From Umezawaea endophytica (GTDB lineage Bacteria > Actinomycetota > Actinomycetes > Mycobacteriales > Pseudonocardiaceae): a stretch of 64,000 nucleotides of DNA. Location: positions 124,001-188,000 of the forward strand of contig NZ_JANYMP010000012.1 of assembly GCF_025061645.1 (NCBI RefSeq), written 5' to 3'. This document shows, piece by piece, positions 8,824 to 16,736 of this stretch. Positions within the stretch are counted from its first letter, which is position 1. The number at the start of each line of letters is the position of its first letter. The position numbers and the translations under genes were made by a program. The notes beneath the pieces were generated by a model that was not told the DNA's origin, did not search any database, and saw only the letters and a program-made list of their open reading frames with translations.

Positions 8824-10932
8824 CTAACTAGGCGCCCGCAGCAAAAGCAAGGAATGTCCCGCCAAAGTCACCCTCGACCCCGCCTGCACCAACCCCGGCG
8901 TTGCCGGAGCCCCATCCTCCGTCGTCGTATCCAACATAGGCTCGAACTCCGCCCCGTACTCCGCAGGCGGCAGCACCACCTCAATAGAATCCGCCCCGGC
9001 GTGCAACAACAACAACCAGGAATCGTCCGAAACCAACTCCCCCTCCCTTGACCGGGACAGCGAGTTCGACCCGTCGATCCACATCCCGAGCGTCCGCCGA
9101 CCCTCGTCGAACCAGTCCGTCTCCGCCATCTCCTCCCCGTCGGGCCGCAGCCACACCAGGTCCGGTTCCCCGGACGCCGTGGTCCGCCCTTCGAAGAACT
9201 CCGGCTGCCTCAACGCCGGGCTCCCGGCTCGCAGGGTGATCACTCGACGGGCGAAGGCCAGCATCGACGAGGCGTCGTCCGACAGTTTCCAGTCCACCCA
9301 GGACGTCTCGTTGTCGATGCAGTAGGCGTTGTTGTTCCCGCCCTGCGTGCGCCACAGCTCGTCGCCCGCCACGAGCATCGGTGTCCCCGTGGACAGCAGC
9401 AGGGTCGCGAACAGGTTCCTGGCCTGCCTGGCTCGCAGGGTGAGGATGCCCGGTGCGTCGGTTTCGCCTTCGACGCCGCAGTTCCACGAGCGGTTGTCGT
9501 TCGTGCCGTCGCGGTTGTCCTCGCCGTTCGCCAGGTTGTGCTTCCCGTTGTACGACACCAGGTCCCGCAGCGTGAACCCGTCGTGGGCGGTGATGAAGTT
9601 GATCGACTGCCACGGGCGGCGCAGGTCGTCGGCGTACAGGTCGGACGAGCCGGAGAGGCGGTACGCGAGGTCGCGGACGCCGGTGGCGCTGCGCCAGAAG
9701 TCGCGGACGGTGTCGCGGTAGCGGCCGTTCCACTCGGCCCACTGGACGCCGAAGTCGCCGACGCGGTAGCCGTCGCCGGTGGCGTCCCACGGTTCGGCGA
9801 TGAGCTTGCAGCGGGACAGGACCGGGTCGGTGGTGATGGCCGTCAGCAGCGCCGAGTTGCGGTTGAAGTAGCCGCCGCCGGGCCTGCCGAGCGTGCTGGC
9901 CAGGTCGAAGCGGAAGCCGTCCACGCCAAGTTCGGTCGCCCAGTAGCGGAGCGAGTCCGTCACCAGGCGCACGACCTGGGGGGACCCGGCCTCCAGGGTG
10001 TTGCCGCAGCCGGTGATGTCCAGGGTGCCGCCGCCCGCGACGTGCAGGTAGTAGCCGGGAGCGTCGAGGCCGCGGAACGACAGGGTCGGGCCGTCCGGGC
10101 CGCCCTCGCACGTGTGGTTGAAGACGACGTCGATCAGCACCTCGATGCCCGCCGCGTGCAGGGCGGCGACCATCGTCCTGAACTCCTCCACCTCGTGGCC
10201 CTGCTCGCTGGCGTAGGCGGGGTGGGGGGCGAAGTAGCCGAGCGGCGAGTAGCCCCAGTAGTTGTGCCTGCCCTCGCGCATCAGGGCGGGCTCGTCGATG
10301 AACGCGTGCACGGGCAGCAGTTCGACCGTCGTCACGCCCAGGCGCACGAGGTGCTCGACGACGGCCGGGTGGGCCAGGCCGAGGTAGGTGCCGCGCAGGT
10401 GCTCCGGCACGTCCGGGTGCTGGCGGGTGAAGCCGCGGACGTGCAGCTCGTAGATGACGGCTTCCTCGAACGGCACCTCGGGCTTCGTGCCGGTGTCCGG
10501 GCCGCCGGGGGACGTGACCACCGAGAGCGGCACGTGCCCGAGCGAGTCGACGACCGACGGCCTGCCCGTCATCGGGTCGTCGACGTAGCCGAGCGCGGCG
10601 TCCAGGTCGGTGAGCAGGCCGGAGATCCGCTTCGCGTACGGGTCGAGCAGCAGCTTGGCCGGGTTGCCGCGCAGGCCGCGCGACGGGTCGTACGGGCCGT
10701 GGACGCGGTAGCCGTAGCGCTGGCCGGGGGTCACGCCCGCCACCAGGCCGTGCCAGACGCCGAACGTCCGCTCGGTCAGCTCGATCCTGTTCTCCGTCCC
10801 GTCGTCGCTGATCAGGCACACCTCGACGGCGTCGGCGGACGGTGCGGACACGGCGAACCGGACACCCCCCGCTTCGGGGTGGGCGCCCAGGGGGAACGGT
10901 CGGCCCGCGAGCACGGGTGAGTCGGCTGCCAT
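8824..10932 (-). CDS. glgX: GlgX, glycogen debranching enzyme
   Basis: Hydrolyses alpha-1,6 branch points of phosphorylase-trimmed glycogen in the cytosol. The 702-aa product has an N-terminal CBM48 (about residues 10-120), a GH13_11 catalytic barrel and a C-terminal beta domain. The catalytic triad is visible as D343 in GFRFDLAS, E380 in LIAEPWD and the Asp of FITAHDG near residue 450. The final ~60 codons fall in sequence that is C/A-skewed on the + strand, and a C/A repeat array follows the stop. GlgX normally works after GlgP, which lies 4.4 kb away in this window. Confidence 0.95.
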   Translation of the reverse strand: MAADSPVLAGRPFPLGAHPEAGGVRFAVSAPSADAVEVCLISDDGTENRIELTERTFGVWHGLVAGVTPGQRYGYRVHGPYDPSRGLRGNPAKLLLDPYAKRISGLLTDLDAALGYVDDPMTGRPSVVDSLGHVPLSVVTSPGGPDTGTKPEVPFEEAVIYELHVRGFTRQHPDVPEHLRGTYLGLAHPAVVEHLVRLGVTTVELLPVHAFIDEPALMREGRHNYWGYSPLGYFAPHPAYASEQGHEVEEFRTMVAALHAAGIEVLIDVVFNHTCEGGPDGPTLSFRGLDAPGYYLHVAGGGTLDITGCGNTLEAGSPQVVRLVTDSLRYWATELGVDGFRFDLASTLGRPGGGYFNRNSALLTAITTDPVLSRCKLIAEPWDATGDGYRVGDFGVQWAEWNGRYRDTVRDFWRSATGVRDLAYRLSGSSDLYADDLRRPWQSINFITAHDGFTLRDLVSYNGKHNLANGEDNRDGTNDNRSWNCGVEGETDAPGILTLRARQARNLFATLLLSTGTPMLVAGDELWRTQGGNNNAYCIDNETSWVDWKLSDDASSMLAFARRVITLRAGSPALRQPEFFEGRTTASGEPDLVWLRPDGEEMAETDWFDEGRRTLGMWIDGSNSLSRSREGELVSDDSWLLLLHAGADSIEVVLPPAEYGAEFEPMLDTTTEDGAPATPGLVQAGSRVTLAGHSLLLLRAPS

Positions 10933-11107
10933 ACCTAGATCCTGACAGGCCGGACCGACAATCGGCGTGCGAGTGAGCCCGACTCCGGCCTCGGTCGGGC
11001 AGGTTCACCCCTGTCGGCTGACGTGCGCAGCCACCCCGCCGCACCCCTGCCCAGGGGCGGTCGGAAACAATGGCCTCGTGACCGACCACGGGGCGAGGCA
11101 GGGCACT

Positions 11108-11920
11108 GTGCAGAGTTCGGATGTCGACGTGACCGATCTGGTCGTCCACATGGCCGGGGTCGCCGTGCGGCGTGGCAAGAACACGCTGGTGGGAGACGTC
11201 GACTGGAGCGTAGAGCTGGACGAGCGCTGGGTGGTGCTCGGGCCGAACGGCGCGGGCAAGACGACCCTGTTGCGCCTGGCCAGCGCGGAGCTGCACCCGA
11301 CCAAGGGCAAGCTGCACCTGCTGGGCGAGCGGATCGGCAAGACCGACGTGCGCGAGCTGAAGCCGCGGATCGGCCTGTGCTCCGCGGCGCTCAACGGGCG
11401 GGTCCCGGCGGACGAGAAGGTCGTCGACGTCGTGGTCAGCGCGGGCTACGCGGTGCTCGGCCGGTGGCGCGAGGAGTACGACGTCACGGACACGACCCGC
11501 GCCAAGGAACTGCTGGGCACGCTCGGCATCGAGCACCTGTCCGACCGCACCTACGGCACGCTGTCGGAGGGCGAGCGGAAGCGGACCCTGATCGCCAGGG
11601 CGCTGATGACCGACCCCGAGATGCTGCTGCTGGACGAACCGGCCGCCGGGCTCGACCTGGGTGGCCGCGAGGACCTGGTGGCGCGGCTGTCCGAGCTGGC
11701 GATGGACCCGGACGCGCCCGCGATGGTGCTGGTCACGCACCACGTGGAGGAGATCCCGCCGGGCTTCACGCACGTGCTGCTGCTGCGCGAGGGCGGCGTC
11801 GTCGCGCAGGGGCTGCTGGACGACGTGCTGACCGAGGAGAACCTGTCGGCGACGTTCGCGCAGCCGCTGGAGCTCCAGCGGTCGGGTGACCGGTACTTCG
11901 CGCGCCGCAAGGTGGTGTGA
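11108..11920 (+). CDS. ABC transporter-type ATP-binding protein
   Basis: A stand-alone nucleotide-binding domain of 270 aa. Walker A is GPNGAGKTT (about residues 45-53), the signature is LSEGERKR, Walker B is LLLDEP, and the switch His is in LVTHHVEE. GTG at 11108 was chosen because GAGGCAGGG lies just upstream; GTG at 11078 and at 11129 are alternatives. No membrane partner is encoded nearby, and the next gene starts 3 nt later. It resembles the actinobacterial YlmA-like ATPase family. The substrate is unknown, and a non-transport role is possible. Confidence 0.88.
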   Translation: MQSSDVDVTDLVVHMAGVAVRRGKNTLVGDVDWSVELDERWVVLGPNGAGKTTLLRLASAELHPTKGKLHLLGERIGKTDVRELKPRIGLCSAALNGRVPADEKVVDVVVSAGYAVLGRWREEYDVTDTTRAKELLGTLGIEHLSDRTYGTLSEGERKRTLIARALMTDPEMLLLDEPAAGLDLGGREDLVARLSELAMDPDAPAMVLVTHHVEEIPPGFTHVLLLREGGVVAQGLLDDVLTEENLSATFAQPLELQRSGDRYFARRKVV

Positions 11921-11923
11921 CCG

Positions 11924-12724
11924 GTGGTCGACCGCGAGGTAGAGCTGCCGCCGATCGTCGACCTGACCAAGCCGAACGACGCGCGGGTCTACGACTACCT
12001 GCTCGGGGGCGCGCACAACTTCGCCGTCGACCGCGAGCTGGCCAAGCAGGCGGTGGCCGCCATGCCGATCATCCGGCAGGTGGCGCTGTCGAACCGCGCG
12101 TTCATGCACCGGGTGGTGCGGGTGTGCGTGCAGGCGGGCGTCCGGCAGTTCCTCGACCTCGGGTCGGGCATCCCCGGTGTCGGCAACGTGCACGAGGTCG
12201 CGCAGGCCGTCGACCCCCGCTGCAAGGTCGCGTACGTGGACATCGACCCGGTGGTGCACGCGCACGGCCAGCTCATCCTCGCGGACACGCCGAACACGGC
12301 GCTGATCCACGCGGACATGCTGGACGCGCCCGCGGTGCTGCGGCACAGCGCGGTGCGGGGGCTGCTGGACTTCGACGAGCCGATCGCCGTGCTGGCGCTG
12401 CTGTCGCTGCACTTCGTGCCGGACGAGCGGGACCCGGAAGGCGCGCTGGCGACGTACCGGGACGCGCTGGCGGTCGGCAGCCTGCTCGGGCTGAGCCACC
12501 CGGCAGGAGACACGACGGCCGCGGGCGTCAGCGAGGCGATCGACGTGTTCTCGCAGGGGCACCTGGTGCCCGTGGCGCGCGACTGGCGGCGGTTGACCGG
12601 GTTCTTCGGGGGGTTCGAGCTGCTTGAACCGGGTGTCACGCGGGTGCCCCGCTGGCGGCCGGACCGGGAGGGCGCCGAGGACGCGCCCGTGAACGGCGGA
12701 CTCGGAGTGAAGACGAGCCGGTGA
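11924..12724 (+). CDS. DUF574-type S-adenosylmethionine methyltransferase
   Basis: A 266-aa protein of the S-adenosyl methyltransferase family PF04672, which is greatly expanded in actinomycetes. Recognisable features are the N-terminal PNDARVYDYLLGGAHNFAVD block (about residues 15-35), the SAM-binding LDLGSGIP (about 80-88) and VDIDPVVHAHG, in which the Asp binds the ribose. The GTG start lies 3 nt after the ABC ATPase stop codon. Members are often of unknown substrate. It is placed in one transcriptional run with the ABC ATPase. Confidence 0.9.
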   Translation: MVDREVELPPIVDLTKPNDARVYDYLLGGAHNFAVDRELAKQAVAAMPIIRQVALSNRAFMHRVVRVCVQAGVRQFLDLGSGIPGVGNVHEVAQAVDPRCKVAYVDIDPVVHAHGQLILADTPNTALIHADMLDAPAVLRHSAVRGLLDFDEPIAVLALLSLHFVPDERDPEGALATYRDALAVGSLLGLSHPAGDTTAAGVSEAIDVFSQGHLVPVARDWRRLTGFFGGFELLEPGVTRVPRWRPDREGAEDAPVNGGLGVKTSR

Positions 12725-12782
12725 CTACCGGGCGGTAACCTGCTGTACGGCAGTGTGCTGGAGACCTGGTCGAGGAGGACCT

Positions 12783-13562
12783 GTGGCTGAGTTCGTCACG
12801 CTGGAAGTCGACGGCGGTATCGGCACGATCCGGTTGGCCCGTCCACCGATGAACGCGCTGAACAGGCAGGTCCAGGAGGAGATCCAGGCGGCCTCGCGGG
12901 AGGCGACCGAGCGCGCGGACGTGTACTCGGTGATCGTCTACGGCGGCGAGAAGGTGTTCGCCGCCGGCGCGGACGTCAAGGAGTTCGCGGGCATGACGCA
13001 CGCGGAGATCACCACCCGCGCGTGGTCGCTGTCGTCGGCGCTGGGTTCGGTCGCGGACATCCCGAAGCCCACCGTCGCGGCCATCACCGGCTACGCGCTG
13101 GGCGGCGGTTTCGAGGTGGCGCTGGGCTGCGACCGGCGGATCGCGGGCGACAACGCGAAGCTCGGCCAGCCGGAGATCCTGCTCGGCATCATCCCCGGCG
13201 GTGGCGGCACGCAGCGCCTCGCGCGGTTGATCGGGCCGTCCAGGGCCAAGGACCTGCTCTACACCGGCCGGTTCGTCACGGCGCAGGAAGCACTCGCCAT
13301 CGGCATGGTGGACGAGGTCGTCGCGCCGGACGACGTGTACTCCGCGGCCCAGCGGTGGGCGGGCCAGTTCGTCAACGGCCCCGTGCTCGCCTACGCCGCC
13401 GCGAAGGCCGCCGTCGACGGCGGCCTGGACACCGACCTCACCAGCGGACTGAAGCTGGAGAGCCACCTGTTCGCCGCGCTGTTCGCCACCGAGGACCGCG
13501 CGGTCGGCATGAAGTCGTTCATCGAGAACGGTCCCGGAAAGGCCAACTTCAGTGGCAAGTGA
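12783..13562 (+). CDS. Enoyl-CoA hydratase/isomerase family protein
   Basis: A 259-aa crotonase-fold protein that would add water to trans-2-enoyl-CoA in beta-oxidation or related pathways. Oxyanion-hole segments are visible: AAGADVKEF (about residue 60-68) and GYALGGGFEVALGCD (about 100-114). GQPEILLGIIPGGGGTQRL carries the catalytic-Glu region, with E129-type position ILLG-IIPGGGG. The GTG start at 12783 has GAGGAGG 8 nt upstream. The gene overlaps the following methyltransferase by 11 bp. The acyl substrate is not predictable from sequence. Confidence 0.9.
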   Translation: MAEFVTLEVDGGIGTIRLARPPMNALNRQVQEEIQAASREATERADVYSVIVYGGEKVFAAGADVKEFAGMTHAEITTRAWSLSSALGSVADIPKPTVAAITGYALGGGFEVALGCDRRIAGDNAKLGQPEILLGIIPGGGGTQRLARLIGPSRAKDLLYTGRFVTAQEALAIGMVDEVVAPDDVYSAAQRWAGQFVNGPVLAYAAAKAAVDGGLDTDLTSGLKLESHLFAALFATEDRAVGMKSFIENGPGKANFSGK

Positions 13563-14505
13563 CCCAGCACCCCAACCTCACGCGACCGTCGAGCAGATGG
13601 AGGCGGCGTGGAAGGACCCCAAGCTCGCCAACGTGCTCTACCACGACTGGGAGGCGGGCACGTACGACGAGAAGTGGTCCATCTCCTACGACGAGCGCTG
13701 CATCACCTACGCCACGGACCGCTTCCGCGCGGTCTCGGGTGGCGTCGGCCCGTACGAGCACGCGCTGGAACTGGGCTGCGGCACGGGTTTCTTCCTGCTC
13801 AACCTGATGCAGGGCGGGGTGATCAAGAAGGGTTCGGTGACGGACCTGTCGCCGGGCATGGTCGAGGTCGCGCTGCGCAACGCGGTCAACCTCGGCCTGC
13901 CGGTCGACGGCCGCGTGGCCGACGCCGAGCGGATCCCGTACGACGACAACTCGTTCGACCTCGTCATCGGGCACGCGGTGCTGCACCACATCCCGGACGT
14001 CGAGGCGGCGATGCGGGAGGTCCAGCGGGTCCTCAAGCCCGGCGGGCGCTTCGTGTTCGCGGGTGACCCGACGAACATCGGCAACTTCTACGCCCGCAAG
14101 CTGGGTCAGCTCACCTGGTGGCTGACCACGAACGTCACCAAGGCGCCCGTGCTCACCGAGTGGCGCCGCCCGCAGGAGGAGCTGGACGAGTCCTCCCGCG
14201 CCGCGGCGCTCGAAGCGGTGGTGGACCTGCACACGTTCGACCCCGGTGACCTGGAGCGCACGGCCCGCGCGGCGGGCGCCCGTGAGGTCAGGGCCGTCAC
14301 GGAGGAGCTGTCGGCCGCGCTGTTCGGCTGGCCGGTCCGCACGTTCGAGGCCGCCGTGCCGAAGGGCAAGCTGGGCTTCGGCTGGGCGATGTTCGCCTAC
14401 CGGAGCTGGCAGCGGCTGTCGTGGCTGGACGAGAACGTGCTCGCGAAGGTGCTGCCGCGCGAGGTGTTCTACAACGTCTCGATCACCGGTCGCAAGCCGC
14501 TCTAG
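13552..14505 (+). CDS. Class I SAM-dependent methyltransferase
   Basis: A 317-aa methyltransferase of the UbiE/COQ5 type. Motif I is ALELGCGTGFF (about residues 75-85), DLSPGMVEVA is the motif with the ribose-binding acidic residue, and FDLVIGHAVLHHIPDV is motif IV. The GTG start lies inside the end of the enoyl-CoA hydratase gene (11-bp overlap), and the next gene starts on the base after its stop. The tight packing suggests one operon with the hydratase and the THUMP-like protein. The substrate is unknown, probably a lipid or small metabolite. Confidence 0.9.
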   Translation: MASDPAPQPHATVEQMEAAWKDPKLANVLYHDWEAGTYDEKWSISYDERCITYATDRFRAVSGGVGPYEHALELGCGTGFFLLNLMQGGVIKKGSVTDLSPGMVEVALRNAVNLGLPVDGRVADAERIPYDDNSFDLVIGHAVLHHIPDVEAAMREVQRVLKPGGRFVFAGDPTNIGNFYARKLGQLTWWLTTNVTKAPVLTEWRRPQEELDESSRAAALEAVVDLHTFDPGDLERTARAAGAREVRAVTEELSAALFGWPVRTFEAAVPKGKLGFGWAMFAYRSWQRLSWLDENVLAKVLPREVFYNVSITGRKPL

Positions 14506-15666
14506 GTGGGCTACGCGTTCTCCCTCGCCGACGTGGCGTACCTGCGTTCCGACGCCGGGTGCGCCGCGTCGGCCGAGGTGGCGGCACTGCCGCTGACCGA
14601 CCGGCTGGCCGCCGTGACGGCCGCGCGCCGGATCGCGGGCGAGCGGTTCGCGGCGGTGCTGGAAACGGTGCTGCTGCGCCGGAAGGCCGAGGCCAAGGTC
14701 GAGGGGTCGGGCGGCTGGCTGTTCACCGACGACGCGCTCCAGCAGGCCACGGCGTCACCGGTCGGGCGGCACCGCGCGTCCCGGTTCGCGGGCCGGGTGG
14801 TGCACGACGTGACGTGCTCGGTCGGCGCGGACCTGGTCGAGCTGGCGCGCGTGGCCGACCGGTGCGTCGGGTCGGACCTGGACCCCGTGCGGCTGGCGAT
14901 GGCCAGGAACAACTGCGGGCCCGACCAGCCGCTGGTGCGCTCGGACGCGCTGACCCGCGTGTCGCGGGCCACGGCCGTGACCGCCGACCCGGCTCGCCGG
15001 GACTCGGCCGGGCGGCGGACGTGGAAGCCGTCGGACTTCCTGCCACCGCTGGACGAACTCGCCGCCACCTACGCGGGGGTCGACCTCGCGGTGAAGTGCG
15101 CGCCGGGCATCGACTTCGCCGTCGCGCCGTGGGCGGACGAGGTCGAGCTGGTCTCGTTGGACGGCGGCGTGCGCGAGGCGTGCCTGTGGACGCGGGGGCT
15201 GGCGACGCCCGGCGTGACGCGGCGGGCGACCGTGCTGCGCTCGGGGAGTCCGGAGTGGACGATCACCGACGCCGAGCCGGACGACTGCCCGGTGCTGCCG
15301 CCCGGCGCGTGGATCGTCGACCCGGACGGCGCCGTCGTGCGGGCCGGGCTGGTCCGGCACTACGCCGCGCGGCACGGGCTCGGGCAGCTCGACGAGCGGA
15401 TCGCCTACCTGACCGGGGACGAGCCGCCACCGGGCGTGCGGGCGTTCCGGGTCGTCGAACACGGGCACTACACGGAGAAAGCGCTCCGCGCGGTGCTGCG
15501 CAAGTACGACGTCGGGCGGCTGGAGATCCTGGTGCGCGGCCTCGACGTCGACCCGAACACGGTGCGGCGCAGGCTGAAGCTCGCGGGCTCGGCCGAGGCC
15601 ACCGTCGTGCTGACGCGCATCGGCAGCGGCCCCGTCGCGATCCTCTGCCACGCCGAGCGGACCTAG
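14506..15666 (+). CDS. THUMP-like domain methyltransferase-fold protein
   Basis: A 386-aa protein of an actinobacterial family combining a class I methyltransferase fold (about residues 85-270) with a C-terminal THUMP-like segment (about 300-380). The SAM site is seen in VVHDVTCSVGADLVEL and SDLDPVRLAMARNN. The catalytic-loop position usually occupied by NPPY reads ADPARRDSAGRR. The GTG start directly abuts the upstream stop codon. The stop TAG shares the palindrome CTAG (15663-15666) with the convergent nucleotidyltransferase stop. RNA modification is a possible role but unproven. Confidence 0.82.
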   Translation: MGYAFSLADVAYLRSDAGCAASAEVAALPLTDRLAAVTAARRIAGERFAAVLETVLLRRKAEAKVEGSGGWLFTDDALQQATASPVGRHRASRFAGRVVHDVTCSVGADLVELARVADRCVGSDLDPVRLAMARNNCGPDQPLVRSDALTRVSRATAVTADPARRDSAGRRTWKPSDFLPPLDELAATYAGVDLAVKCAPGIDFAVAPWADEVELVSLDGGVREACLWTRGLATPGVTRRATVLRSGSPEWTITDAEPDDCPVLPPGAWIVDPDGAVVRAGLVRHYAARHGLGQLDERIAYLTGDEPPPGVRAFRVVEHGHYTEKALRAVLRKYDVGRLEILVRGLDVDPNTVRRRLKLAGSAEATVVLTRIGSGPVAILCHAERT

Positions 15667-16736
15667 GGTTCGAGTTCGCCGATCCCGCTCCTGGACGTGG
15701 TCAGGTGCTCGTCCGCCGCGACGACGGTGTCCAGCACCTCGACGCCCCGCGCCACCACGGCTCCCGGCAGCACGACCGACCTGTGCACCACCGCTCCCGG
15801 CTCGACCACGCAGCCGGGGAACAGCACGCTGCCCCGCACGTCCGCCCCCTCGGGCAGGTCGCCCGCCACGAGGTTGCCGTCGATCCGCCGGGGCGCCGGA
15901 CCACCGAGGGTGTTGGGCGCCCGCAGCGCTTCCGGGCTGTCGATCAGGCCGAGCTGGCCGGAGTGGTAGCGCTCGACGGTGCCGATGTCGGCCCAGTAGC
16001 CGGTGATCGGGTGGGCGAGCACCTTGCGGCCGGTGGCGATCATCGCGGGCAGCACGTCGCGGCTGATGTCGTGCTGCCAGCCGTCCTCGCCCAGCGCGGA
16101 CAGCTCGTCCAGCACCTTCACCAGGGTGTCGACGCGGAACAGGCAGAACGCGGTGAAGATCAGGTCCGACGTGGGGTCCGGCGGCTTCTCCACCAGCCGC
16201 CGCACGGTCAGGTCGTCGTTCACCTCGACCATGCCGAACAGCTTCACGTACCGGCGTTCGATGGCCTGCACGCCGATCGTCACGTCCGCGCCGCTCTCGC
16301 GGTGCGCGCGCAGCATCGGCCCGTAGTCGTAGGAGTAGACGTGGTCCGCGTGCTGCACCAGCAGGTCGCGGGCGCCGGGAGCGAACAGGTGCTCGGCGTT
16401 GGAGATCAGCGCGTCGGCCGTGCCGAGCTCCGGCGCCCGTTCCGGCAGGGGACCGGTGAACGACGGGTCCCGCACGAGGTCGTCGTGCGGTCCGAAGTGG
16501 ACCTTCAGCGCGGTGCCGTCCCAGCTCCGCAGCAGGTGGTCGATCAGGTCCCGTTCGCGGTGCAGCGACATCAGCACGAGTTCGGGGATGCCGGAGCGCA
16601 GCGCGTTGTCGACGCTGAAGTCGACCAGCCTGCACGACGCCGCGTAGGGGACGAGCGGTTTGCAGGTCCGGGCGGTGAGCGTGCCCATGCGCTCACCGAG
16701 CCCGCCGGCCAGCAGAGCGGCCCTGACGTCGTCCAT
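15663..16736 (-). CDS. GlgC-like sugar/cyclitol-phosphate nucleotidyltransferase (ValB-like role proposed)
   Basis: 357 aa. The N-terminal Rossmann-like nucleotidyltransferase domain opens LLAGGLGERMGTLTARTCKP, with a metal/nucleotide loop and KP lysine. VDFSVDNALRSG is the GlgC-family second block, and the C-terminal ~100 residues are a left-handed beta helix (PGCVVEPGAVV, GAVVARGVEV). It would activate a sugar or cyclitol 1-phosphate as an NDP derivative. The start ATG overlaps the upstream fusion-gene stop as TGATG. In validamycin biosynthesis the GlgC-like ValB makes GDP-valienol, so the same step is proposed here for the pseudoglycosyltransferase at 21941. Nucleotide preference is not readable. 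A plain ADP-glucose pyrophosphorylase is the alternative. Confidence 0.85.
   Translation of the reverse strand: MDDVRAALLAGGLGERMGTLTARTCKPLVPYAASCRLVDFSVDNALRSGIPELVLMSLHRERDLIDHLLRSWDGTALKVHFGPHDDLVRDPSFTGPLPERAPELGTADALISNAEHLFAPGARDLLVQHADHVYSYDYGPMLRAHRESGADVTIGVQAIERRYVKLFGMVEVNDDLTVRRLVEKPPDPTSDLIFTAFCLFRVDTLVKVLDELSALGEDGWQHDISRDVLPAMIATGRKVLAHPITGYWADIGTVERYHSGQLGLIDSPEALRAPNTLGGPAPRRIDGNLVAGDLPEGADVRGSVLFPGCVVEPGAVVHRSVVLPGAVVARGVEVLDTVVAADEHLTTSRSGIGELEP

Noticed and set aside
8424-8831. Pro/Lys/Gln-rich frame of 135 codons
   Set aside because: Encoded entirely by the tandem repeats at 8412-8823; several frames give similar low complexity.
8981-12562. 1193-codon frame antisense to several genes
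   Set aside because: Runs across glgX (same strand, other frame) and against the ABC ATPase and methyltransferase genes; Arg-rich shadow.
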